Below, in pieces: positions 16,137-24,156 of a stretch of 25,028 nt of DNA. A program made the position numbers and the translations under genes. Within the stretch, counting starts at the first letter, position 1; each line of letters starts with the position of its first letter. The notes under the pieces were generated by a model, which did not search any database, was not told the DNA's origin, and worked only from the letters and a program-made list of their open reading frames with translations. The DNA is from JADHUC01 sp964617665 (GTDB lineage Bacteria > Planctomycetota > Planctomycetia > Pirellulales > Pirellulaceae), in contig CAZUAH010000171.1 in the NCBI GenBank assembly GCA_964617665.1, positions 1 to 25,028 on the forward strand. Reading direction: 5' to 3'.

Positions 16137-16209
16137 CGGGAGGGCGAAGCTCCTGCTGAGCCGGATTTCGGGCACCCGCGCGCGGCTCGGCAGGAGCCTC
16201 GCCCTCCCG
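16137..16209. repeat. Inverted repeat, 27-base arms, 25 paired
   Basis: The arms 16137-16163 and 16183-16209 enclose a 19-base loop. Only two positions mismatch (arm positions 12 and 21). Both fall on third-codon-like positions that would be synonymous (Glu and Ala) in the frame reading REGEAPAEP. It sits just downstream of the isochorismatase/ThuA stop, 15 bases away, and may also act in termination of that transcript. The GGCTCCTGCCGAGCC-type core is, from memory, one of the commonest dispersed planctomycete repeats. Confidence 0.8.
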
Positions 16210-16223
16210 TTGTGAAGCAAAAC

Positions 16224-17792
16224 CTAATCCGACTTACCACTATCCGGCACGGGCCGGTCCATTGCCCAGAAGATCGTGTTGACGAGGAATTTGTGAAATT
16301 GGGGCTCCTTGAAATCATCGGGATGCCCCAGACCGGTGTAGACGATGCGCGCGTCTTTGTAGGTCCGTGTCCAGGTTAACGGTTCCGAGCGATCGGCGAG
16401 CGAACCGGTCATCAGTAATGTCGCATCGGAAGCGATCGGCGCCGTGTAGTAGAGCGACCCCGTGCTGTGCCATTTGGCCGGTTCAACGCCCTTGAGCATG
16501 GGATGATCAGCTTGCTCGGCCACTTGTGCCACGTCGGTTCCCAAATCGTTGGGGCCGTGGCCGTGATAGTTACCGCCCAGAATCTGAGCGTCGAATTCTG
16601 GCCATTCATCCTGGCCTTCTTCCGATTTGCCGCGGACGTCAAAGGCGTGGCTGGCCGTGCGCATTCCGACCAGCGGCTTACCCGTTTCGATGTATTTGCG
16701 GACGCGGTCGAGCTGCTGTTTCGGAAGTGCCAGCCGGCGGATGTACAGGACCAGGCAGTCCGCCGATTCCAATTCCGCCGTTTCCGGGATGTCAGATGTG
16801 CCCTGGCCGTGCATCACCGTGCAATGGCAGCCATACTGCTCGCGAAGCATCTGCGCGAACGGAGGCAGGGTCTTATCCGCGTCATAATGATCGTCGCTGA
16901 CCAGAAAGGTGATGTGCGGCCGGTCATCTTCAGTGAATCGAACGGCCGGCTTGTCGAGCAAGTCGGTCGAGGTGATCGTCGGGCAGACGAACTTCTCGAT
17001 GTGCTCGATAATCAATTCAGTGCCACGCACGTGCGACACGAACGGCTTGCATCTCGGGTTGTACATGGTGTCGGTCAAATCGCGTACCAAAAGCACGTTC
17101 TTCCCAAAGCGAACCATGTTCCGCAAGCCGAATGGTCGGCCAATCACGCACATATTCGTGTGGACGCCGACCAGGATGACGTTGTCGATGCCTCGCTGTT
17201 CGTACAGATTCCAAACCTCGACGCCGGAATCGCTGATGGCGTCCTCGTCGCAGATTTCGATTGCGGCTGCTTGGCGCCTATCCATCTCGCGATTGGGGCA
17301 GCGGGGTTCGTCGTCACAACCGCCGTCCGCTTGATCAAGCGGCCACTCACCCTGTTTTTCCGATTCGATCCCGCGGCACCATCCGCCGATTCCATCGGGT
17401 AGATTGTCGGCTTTGGGAGCCTTCTGCGCTCGTTTACGAGCCGGGTGATCTGCGTAGAGATCCATGCCCCCGCTGGGCGCGTGGACGACCAGTGCGCCCC
17501 GTTGGCGAGCCCCCTTGACAAACTCGTTCATTCGCGGAGCCATCTCGGCGCCACGCTTACAGGCGCCGTCGCACCAATGTCGAGCCCACATATCACAGAT
17601 GACGATTGCCGTCTTATTGGCGTCCCATTCGACCGTCTTATACACGATCTTGAAATCACCGTCCGCATCGGCAACGCGGCTCCTGCTACAAAGCTTCAGC
17701 GTCTGGTCCGCCTCGGCGCCTGCCGCCGGCGCGGACGAAGCAGATGTCAGCACGAGAGTCAACGCGATTCCGTGTAAGATGTTTCTTGTCAC
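16224..17792 (-). CDS. Isochorismatase-like hydrolase fused to a ThuA domain, secreted
   Basis: The protein has 522 residues from the GTG at 17792, which follows GGAG by eight bases and begins a clean signal peptide (MTRNILHGIALTLVLTSASS, cleaved near AGA). The only earlier in-frame start is a TTG at 17822. Residues about 55-280 form a cysteine-hydrolase (isochorismatase-like) domain: ICDMW (Asp67) and GVHTNMCVIGRP with the nucleophile Cys215. A cysteine-rich insertion (about 120-185) includes DQADGGCDDEPRC. Residues about 290-515 form a ThuA-like class I amidotransferase-fold domain: ITFLVSDDHYDADKTLPPF, ADCLVLYIRR, GKPLVGMRTASHAF, HPMLKG and YTGLGHPDDF. ThuA domains occur widely in sugar-utilisation clusters of these bacteria. 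The natural substrate of either half is unknown. Confidence 0.9.
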   Translation of the reverse strand: MTRNILHGIALTLVLTSASSAPAAGAEADQTLKLCSRSRVADADGDFKIVYKTVEWDANKTAIVICDMWARHWCDGACKRGAEMAPRMNEFVKGARQRGALVVHAPSGGMDLYADHPARKRAQKAPKADNLPDGIGGWCRGIESEKQGEWPLDQADGGCDDEPRCPNREMDRRQAAAIEICDEDAISDSGVEVWNLYEQRGIDNVILVGVHTNMCVIGRPFGLRNMVRFGKNVLLVRDLTDTMYNPRCKPFVSHVRGTELIIEHIEKFVCPTITSTDLLDKPAVRFTEDDRPHITFLVSDDHYDADKTLPPFAQMLREQYGCHCTVMHGQGTSDIPETAELESADCLVLYIRRLALPKQQLDRVRKYIETGKPLVGMRTASHAFDVRGKSEEGQDEWPEFDAQILGGNYHGHGPNDLGTDVAQVAEQADHPMLKGVEPAKWHSTGSLYYTAPIASDATLLMTGSLADRSEPLTWTRTYKDARIVYTGLGHPDDFKEPQFHKFLVNTIFWAMDRPVPDSGKSD

Positions 17793-17906
17793 AGCGGTTT
17801 CTCCATGAATCAGTCGGCCCAATGTTCGGCAATAGAGCTATCTCCTGAAACTCGTACACTAAACATAGCAAGCCAGAACGCAAGTAGCCAGCACGTGACG
17901 ATGTGA

Positions 17907-18035
17907 TCAATCGTTGCCAAGCCAATCAAGGGCCTCGGTGACCGTGTCGAACATGCGGACCATGCTGCCTCTGTTCGAACTCACGGTTTCCAAGAACTGA
18001 ATGTCGATGGTGTCCTCAAAGTGTGCTGCTACAGA
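17907..18035 (-). pseudogene. Possible short gene remnant in the 312-base gap
   Basis: On the minus strand an open frame without a good start encodes about 42 residues ending SMVRMFDTVTEALDWLGND and a stop. The FDTxxEALDWLG ending is typical of C-termini of several small bacterial proteins, such as STAS-like ones. Too little is left to name a family. The rest of the gap (17793-17906 and 18036-18104) shows nothing recognisable. Confidence 0.25.
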
Positions 18036-18104
18036 TCATCGGGCATCTTGATGCGAACAGGTGCAAGCCAAAGCCATCGGTGGACGCCGGTCGTGTCAAC
18101 GAAA

Positions 18105-21100
18105 TCAACTGGCGTCATCGTCCGAAGTTTTCTCTTCACATACGACGCGGAAACCTACATTGAACACCCGTTGGTAAGGCGGGTAGCTGAGTCGGAATGC
18201 GGAGCGACAGCGTTTGGGCCGGTCGTACCACGAACCGCCGCGCACCACCTTGTCGCTTTGAGTGGTAATGTCGTTGCGGCCATCGTCTTTGCGATAAGGA
18301 TAGGAGCCATAATCGGTGCGAGTCCATTCCCACGCATTGCCGAGCATGTCGCACAGGCCCCAGGGATTAGGCTGATAGCTTCCGACGTCAGCTGTGACCA
18401 GCTTCCCGTCATCGAAACGGTCGTCTCTCGGTGCCAGGTCGGGAGGTTTAGGCCGCCAGGCTTCGTAGGCCAGGTTGCGAATCGTCTGGTCGGCCATATT
18501 GGCATATGGCGAGAAGTCCGTGTCCAAGTCGCCATACCACAAAGGCAAGTCCGAGCCAGCACGGCATGCGTACTCCCACTGGGCCTCGGTGGGTAACGTT
18601 ACCCGGAGTCCCGTTTTCTTGGACAACCACTCGCAGAAGTCCATCGCTTGCTGCCAGGAAACACGCACGACTGGCTGTTTGGGTCGGTCGAGCGGCCAGC
18701 CTAGATACTCTTCGCTGAAGATCCATGACGTTCGGTGCTCGAAACGACTATCATGCGTTGGATCGAATTGTGCATACTGCTGGTTTGTCACCTCGCAACG
18801 ACCCATCCAGAAGGGCTTGTCGAAAGTGACGGCCGACAACGGCAACTCGTCACGCTTGCCATCGGGATCGCCCATGATGAAACTGCCGGTGGGGACGCGA
18901 ACCAGTTCAATGTTGACGCCACTTCCCAAATCGACACTGCGGGTCACTTCGCCAAGCTCATTTTGGCGCTTTTTGGCTTCCCATCGGTCGAACGGCCAAT
19001 CGCGACACCGTACTGGCTCGTTGTCCGGTCCGCGCGAATTGTTGGGCACGGCGCGTTTGATCGGTGTCCGCTCGAATTGCGGGATCTCTTCCGCGTCTTC
19101 CACGACGCCTCCGTACAACTCCTGCAACTCGCAACGCCGTTCCTGCTGGTTGCCCGAGATCGGTGTGAATTCGCTCCACGTGCCGTGGCAAGGGGCATTC
19201 AAGTCGATCCACGTGATTAGCCGGTCCCAGGATTCCTCGTCCAATTCGACACCGCGGTGTCCCTTTCGGAGCATCTGCACCAGTTCCGATGTGCCGGCGT
19301 GAAACTCCTTGGGCGGCAGCAGATGAAGATCGCTTTCCAGCCCGCCCGTGCGAATGCGGCTTTTCAAGGCGATGTAGCTGGGCTCGAAAATCCCCCTGTA
19401 CTTGCCCAACAACTCTTCTTTCGCAACGTCTTCGAACATCTGCAATTCCGGATTCCCGTGACGGTAGGCATAGTAGACGTCCTTGTTCCCGCGGAGGTTT
19501 GGGATCGCCCGCCCGTCGTGTCGCCGCGTACCGTTGTGACATCCGATGCAGTAACGATCGAGCACGGGCTGTACTTCGCGTTTGAAACTGAAACCGCGAG
19601 TCGGCCCGTACCACGGTTGGATCTCGGACGGCTTTCGCGTAGCGGCCAGCGTGTTCATCGACGGTGGACTGGAGCTGCGATGTTCGTGGCAACCGACGCA
19701 ACTAAGCGTCTCGCCGGGCATGGCCGTCATCCAGCTTCGCATCAACTGCAGAGCTTGGCCTTCTGCATCCAGCGGCTGGACCGAAATGGGAGTCTTGGCA
19801 GGAATACTGAACAACGCAGACCCGTCCGACTCGACGGGAACCGTACCCAGGACTCGTTTCACCTCCCAAGGTCCGTCGGCACCGACCCGGTGGTTGATTC
19901 CGGCAAGCTTCTGGTAGCCGAAATGATACGTGAATACTCGCAGTTGTTTGACCGCCCCGCGCGGGATCCCCTGCAATCCCGGGCCTGCGTAAACATCCTC
20001 CAGATAGACCACCGCATCGTCTCGGTCCGGCTGGGTCCGGTCGACGATCACCGGCGGCTTGTCCGTCTGCCGAAGCGGAATTGGTTCCACCAGCACGTGG
20101 CCTTCCTGTTCCTTCAGCAGCACCATGTTGTCGTAGATGTCCACCAGGTAGATGCCCCACAACGAATCGGGGGTCGGTTTGCACGAGACGATGAAACATT
20201 TGTCGCTCAGCGGATACGGATGCAGGAACTTGGGCCAACTGTGTTCCGTCAGCTTGTCCTCGATCAACGGTTCGACCTTCTGGCCGTAGCCGGGAATGCG
20301 TTGCACAACGCCCTCGACTTCGTGCCGCCCTTTGGCCGAATCGAAGATCACCAGCTCGCCGGCGCGGCCGACGTGATGACCGGTGACGATACCTACGACT
20401 TTGGTCGGATGTTCGGGAATCGGGCGAGCGTAGAAAATCGAATTGGGCCAATAGGAATTCGATCCGTAGAATTCCGTCTGTCCTGTTCCGTCCGGGTTCA
20501 TGCTGAACAGAATACGATTCCAGACGTGCGGTGTACCCGTATAGTCCCACCGCAGGTACAGAATCCGTCCATCGTTCATCACGGTCGGGCAGTAGGTATG
20601 ATCTTGTTCAAAGCAGACTTGCCGGATGCTTTTCCCATTGCCATCGCCGTTCATCAGGTACATCATGCCAACGATCACACCCGCGTTACACGGCACGCCC
20701 TGAAGCGGCGCAGTGGAAACGAAAGCGATGTCGCTGTTGGGAAGATAGCACGAGTCGTAGAAATGAACGTCGTCTTGATCGGTCGGAGTCAATTGCCGCA
20801 GGCCCTCACCGTCGACCCCGATCTCGAACACATGCCACTTGTCGTGGCTGCCGGGCATGGAAAACAACAGTCGCTTGGCGTCCCAGTGCAAATCGACATC
20901 GGTGATCAGCCGACGCCGGTCGGAGCGATAGACCGTGGTCAACTCGCCGTCGGGCGACACCGGCGACAGCACAGCGATTTCGTTATCCCATTCGAAAGGC
21001 CGTTCGATGTTGGGGTTGCACTTCGAGCTTTGTCGCGGTAAGCCAATATACTCGCCTACTCCCCAGCCTCGGCCATGTGGCCGGCGCGGGTCGCCGTGAG

Positions 21101-22367
21101 GAACACGATGGATCAGCAGCAATCGGTCGAAGGCCAAGAGCGGATTGGCGAGCAGGGCCTCGCATTGGAGTGAATCGAACTGCTCGACCAGTGTCACCAC
21201 GTGTTCCAGGTCGGATAGCTTGCCGCAACACACCTTTTTCAAGCCTTCCCCGGTGGCCTTCTCCAACGCACACAGTCGAGCGGCAAATGCTTTCCCATTG
21301 GCATATCGCTTGCCACCGTTTTGCAGCAAATCATCTATCGCAAGACGCAAGCCTTTGAAGTTCAGCGATCGTGCCCGCGCGAGCGCGACGTCGATTTTCC
21401 GCGAGCGGTAATACAGCTTGCGAATCTCGTCAAGCGAGGCTCGGTTCCGAACGCACTTGGCTTTCGCACACGCTGTTTTTCCAATCGCTGGAACGCGGCG
21501 GCATGCCTGGGCATACCGGCGTGCCAATTCCGCGAAATCGCCCGGCTTCCAGTCGGTCGCGAGGATCCGGTCTTCGCGTTCCCACTTCATTTGCCGTCGC
21601 GGTTCCGCTTGGTGGAAATCCATGGCCAGCCGCGTCCACAGGTCCATTCGTTTCGTTCCAGCGGCATCTGTCACGTGAAATCGCACGCCTCCGTGGTCGC
21701 CGACCCAATCGTCGATGCCCACCCAAGCCTGCAGCCGCCTGTAAGGACGATCCAAGCCGATGCGAATCTTGCTGGGAGCATACACGTGAATTCCATGGTC
21801 AAACCGTCGACCCGCGATGCGTAGCGGCCCACTCACACCGGCTTTCAGATTCCTGTCGATGTCGTGCCGGCCCTCGAGCACTTTTAGCGACTTCATGTGA
21901 CAGACACGCGTTTCCTTACCGTCAGCATCAATCAGCTTCACGTCGGCCCAGGTGGCAGCCCCATAGATCACTTCCGGCGAGCCTGTCACGTGAAGAAAGA
22001 GTTCATCCGTCGCGACAAGAGGAACGCTGATACGAATGGCTGGTTTGCCGCCTTGTACCACCTCGCTGGTGAACGTCTGAAGACTGGCTTGATCCGGCTG
22101 CGATCCTTCTCGTTCCATCAACGCCTCACGAGCCGCAATCATCGTCTCGTGCCAAGTCGCCTTCTTCTGGTACAACGAAGGCTCGGCACCAATCGCGCGA
22201 CCAGGAAACCCCACGAGGAGATTGACCATGAGCGTGACGCAAAGGAGGGTCTGAAAAGAACACGGGCTTCTTCGGGCAGACCTCCCGCGACTGACACTTG
22301 ACGAATCGGTGGGAATCGAGCGAAGTACGAAGTACCGCCCAGAAAGAACAGCAAGGCAGGCCGACAT
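18105..22367 (-). CDS. Exported NPCBM / hydrazine-synthase-alpha-like / SUMF1 fusion protein with two CxxCH motifs
   Basis: The protein has 1420 residues. The ATG at 22367 follows AAGGAG by five bases. A long signal region ends near AIGA (60). Residues about 115-235 match an NPCBM-type carbohydrate-binding module (GAATWADVKLIDADGKE, HGIHVYAPSKI). Residues about 455-860 form a TolB/HzsA-like propeller (SPDGELTTVYRSDRRR, DLHWDAKRLLFSMPGS, ILYLRWDYTGTPH). Two haem-type motifs follow, CVGCH (890-894) and CIGCH (940-944), in a layout like the middle and C-terminal part of hydrazine synthase alpha. Residues about 1145-1410 are a SUMF1/formylglycine-generating-enzyme-like domain (VPTGSFIMGDPDG, GRCEVTNQQYAQF, LPTEAQWEYACRAG, MLGNAWEWTRTDYG, VVRGGSWYDRPKRC). 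The first catalytic cysteine of true FGE is replaced by Asp1382; Cys1387 remains. Anammox activity is not implied: these HzsA relatives are widespread in aerobic planctomycetes. A role in degradation of sulfated or complex glycans is a guess. Confidence 0.88.
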   Translation of the reverse strand: MSACLAVLSGRYFVLRSIPTDSSSVSRGRSARRSPCSFQTLLCVTLMVNLLVGFPGRAIGAEPSLYQKKATWHETMIAAREALMEREGSQPDQASLQTFTSEVVQGGKPAIRISVPLVATDELFLHVTGSPEVIYGAATWADVKLIDADGKETRVCHMKSLKVLEGRHDIDRNLKAGVSGPLRIAGRRFDHGIHVYAPSKIRIGLDRPYRRLQAWVGIDDWVGDHGGVRFHVTDAAGTKRMDLWTRLAMDFHQAEPRRQMKWEREDRILATDWKPGDFAELARRYAQACRRVPAIGKTACAKAKCVRNRASLDEIRKLYYRSRKIDVALARARSLNFKGLRLAIDDLLQNGGKRYANGKAFAARLCALEKATGEGLKKVCCGKLSDLEHVVTLVEQFDSLQCEALLANPLLAFDRLLLIHRVPHGDPRRPHGRGWGVGEYIGLPRQSSKCNPNIERPFEWDNEIAVLSPVSPDGELTTVYRSDRRRLITDVDLHWDAKRLLFSMPGSHDKWHVFEIGVDGEGLRQLTPTDQDDVHFYDSCYLPNSDIAFVSTAPLQGVPCNAGVIVGMMYLMNGDGNGKSIRQVCFEQDHTYCPTVMNDGRILYLRWDYTGTPHVWNRILFSMNPDGTGQTEFYGSNSYWPNSIFYARPIPEHPTKVVGIVTGHHVGRAGELVIFDSAKGRHEVEGVVQRIPGYGQKVEPLIEDKLTEHSWPKFLHPYPLSDKCFIVSCKPTPDSLWGIYLVDIYDNMVLLKEQEGHVLVEPIPLRQTDKPPVIVDRTQPDRDDAVVYLEDVYAGPGLQGIPRGAVKQLRVFTYHFGYQKLAGINHRVGADGPWEVKRVLGTVPVESDGSALFSIPAKTPISVQPLDAEGQALQLMRSWMTAMPGETLSCVGCHEHRSSSPPSMNTLAATRKPSEIQPWYGPTRGFSFKREVQPVLDRYCIGCHNGTRRHDGRAIPNLRGNKDVYYAYRHGNPELQMFEDVAKEELLGKYRGIFEPSYIALKSRIRTGGLESDLHLLPPKEFHAGTSELVQMLRKGHRGVELDEESWDRLITWIDLNAPCHGTWSEFTPISGNQQERRCELQELYGGVVEDAEEIPQFERTPIKRAVPNNSRGPDNEPVRCRDWPFDRWEAKKRQNELGEVTRSVDLGSGVNIELVRVPTGSFIMGDPDGKRDELPLSAVTFDKPFWMGRCEVTNQQYAQFDPTHDSRFEHRTSWIFSEEYLGWPLDRPKQPVVRVSWQQAMDFCEWLSKKTGLRVTLPTEAQWEYACRAGSDLPLWYGDLDTDFSPYANMADQTIRNLAYEAWRPKPPDLAPRDDRFDDGKLVTADVGSYQPNPWGLCDMLGNAWEWTRTDYGSYPYRKDDGRNDITTQSDKVVRGGSWYDRPKRCRSAFRLSYPPYQRVFNVGFRVVCEEKTSDDDAS

Positions 22368-22716
22368 CCAATCTCCTTAGCAGTAGCGTGGAACTGGATT
22401 CCTGGTGGGTTCTACTTCCGCGTTTCTCGTGGGGTACGTTTCCAACGTGCCTTGGCATGGATGGCGTCCGGCCGACGAATCGCCCTCAAGAGCTCACGCG
22501 TGCAATTCTGTCGATATTAAGCAACGCCTTCAATGGAGTCAATCTCGCAGAATTGCCCCAGAACTCGACGTGTTTGCAGCTTCGCCAAAACACCACTATG
22601 ATAGGCCCGGCGGACGACTGCTTCGAGGTGTCCATTCGCACCACATGCGCCTTGGGTCGATTTGTCAGTTTGGTGCCTGTATCACGTTCACCTTTAGCGT
22701 TTCGTAGTATAGATCT
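22368..22716. other. 349-base divergent intergenic region
   Basis: This gap separates the large minus-strand gene from the plus-strand DUF819 gene, so it must hold both promoters. I see no confident promoter box. A small hairpin GGTACGTT-TCC-AACGTGCC (22433-22451, 7 of 8 pairs) is present and may be another dispersed element. Open frames across the gap encode low-quality peptides with no recognised motif. Confidence 0.5.
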
Positions 22717-24000
22717 GTGGACACACCCTTGATCACAAGCCCCGTAGGCATCCTGGCCGTGCTGACAGGCGTGGCGTCGTTCTTTTTCTTCTTGGAGAAG
22801 AGCACCAAGTGGAAACTGTTCGACGTACTTCCGCCATTGCTGTTCATCTATGCCGTCCCGTTGATCCTCTCCAATACGGGCGTGATCGCCAGCAAGTCGG
22901 CCCTCGAGTCGCAGTTCGTGTCGAACCTATCATCGGAACTTGGTACGGAGATTGGACCAGAGTCTGGGGAGGAGGTCGCTACGAAGCTTGAACCAAAGTT
23001 TGGGCGCAATCTCTACGACTGGATGGGCCAAGCCGTGCTTCCGGTGTTTCTGATCCTCATGCTCTTGGATGTCGATGTTTTGGCGGCTGTTCGGATCATG
23101 GGAAAGGGGATCCTGGTTCTGTTGTGTGGAACGGCTGGAATCGTTATCGGTGCGCCATTGGCCTACTTCCTCGTGAAAGGCTGGCTGGGTCCCGAGACTT
23201 GGAAGGGGTTCGGCGTTTTGGCAGGCAGTTGGATTGGCGGTACAGGAAACATGGCTGCTGTCGCCGAGGGTCTTAAGGCAACCGAAGCGGATTTCGGTCT
23301 GGCCGTCATAGCCGACGCCATGGTCTATCTTATCTGGTTGCCAATACTGCTCGGCTCGAAGAAATGCGCCAACTGGTTCAACCGGATCGCCCGCGTTAGC
23401 CCCGAGCGGATCAAGATGCTCGAGCATTCGTCAGGCAAACTGGCAAATGACAAGGGCAAGCTGGAAATGCGGCACCTGCTCTATCTGCTGTTTCTCGGGT
23501 TCTTCTTTGCCTGGCTGGCAACCGAGTTGGCAGCCTTACTCCCAGAGGTTCGGCCGGTTCTCAGCACCACCGCGTGGAAGATCCTGTTGGTCACGACCTT
23601 CGGAATCTGTCTCTCGATGACTCCAGCCAAGAGGATTCCAGGCAGTCGCGAGTTGTCGGTGGCGCTGGTCTATCTGTTCGTTGCCCAGATGGGCGCCAAG
23701 GCGGATGTCAGCGGACTTGCTCAGCAAGCCTTGTGGTTCTTGCTCGGTGCCTATCTCTGGATCTTCCTGCACGGAGCATTTTGTGTGGCCGGGGCGATCG
23801 TGCTTCGAGTGGACATTCACTCGACAGCCATTGCCAGCGCCGCCAACGTCGGCGGAATCGCCAGCGCCCCGATCGTAGCCGCCTATCACAACGAGAAGCT
23901 TGTACCGGTCAGCATTCTGATGGCCCTGATCGGCTATGCCATTGGCAATTACGGAGCCTTTGCCGCAGCCTGGCTGTGCTGGCTGGTGTCGCTGATTTGA
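22717..24000 (+). CDS. DUF819 family integral membrane protein
   Basis: The protein has 427 residues from a GTG start with a poor ribosome site; a TTG at 22729 is an alternative. About ten transmembrane segments are visible. The family hallmarks are the N-terminal LITSPVGILAVLTGVASFFFFLEK, then LPPLLFIYAVPLILSNTGVI, the loop GSWIGGTGNMAAVAEGL (about 170-186), and the C-terminal AIASAANVGGIASAPIVAAYH and LIGYAIGNYGAFAAAWL. The symmetric glycine/asparagine loops suggest a transporter with an inverted repeat, as in other DUF819 (YjcL-like) proteins, whose substrate is not established. Residues about 63-100 (ESQFVSNLSSELGTEIGPE onward) are a hydrophilic insertion between the second and third membrane segments that I do not expect in the family. 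Confidence 0.88.
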   Translation: MDTPLITSPVGILAVLTGVASFFFFLEKSTKWKLFDVLPPLLFIYAVPLILSNTGVIASKSALESQFVSNLSSELGTEIGPESGEEVATKLEPKFGRNLYDWMGQAVLPVFLILMLLDVDVLAAVRIMGKGILVLLCGTAGIVIGAPLAYFLVKGWLGPETWKGFGVLAGSWIGGTGNMAAVAEGLKATEADFGLAVIADAMVYLIWLPILLGSKKCANWFNRIARVSPERIKMLEHSSGKLANDKGKLEMRHLLYLLFLGFFFAWLATELAALLPEVRPVLSTTAWKILLVTTFGICLSMTPAKRIPGSRELSVALVYLFVAQMGAKADVSGLAQQALWFLLGAYLWIFLHGAFCVAGAIVLRVDIHSTAIASAANVGGIASAPIVAAYHNEKLVPVSILMALIGYAIGNYGAFAAAWLCWLVSLI

Positions 24001-24005
24001 TGCGT

Positions 24006-24025
24006 CACGCCCGGAACGAGGCGTG
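24006..24025 (+). terminator. Small hairpin after the DUF819 gene
   Basis: CACGCC (24006-24011) pairs with GGCGTG (24020-24025) around an 8-base loop, directly after the stop codon. No T-run follows, so terminator function is uncertain. The remaining bases to 24156 show nothing else. Confidence 0.3.
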
Positions 24026-24156
24026 GTCCTGAGCATTCGCGATGATTTGCGTCATTCGCGGGCAATACTCTCCTGGACTCTGCGGGGACTGTGGCCGTTC
24101 AAGAGGTTTCTGTCCGTCCCGAAGGTCCGTCTCCTGAACGCTCTGCGGTCAATCTG

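Noticed and set aside
19257..21041. 594-residue open frame antisense to the HzsA-like gene
   Set aside because: The opposite strand shows continuous conserved motifs, including both CxxCH sites. This frame is a shadow rich in Arg, His and Val.
18105..22367. Evidence of anammox metabolism (hydrazine synthase)
   Set aside because: Only a remote HzsA-like part is present, fused to NPCBM and SUMF1 domains. No HzsB/C-like or hydrazine dehydrogenase genes are nearby.
22405..22707. Possible 100-residue gene in the divergent gap
   Set aside because: It has no ribosome site or family motif, and it contains a hairpin element; it is more likely non-coding regulatory DNA.
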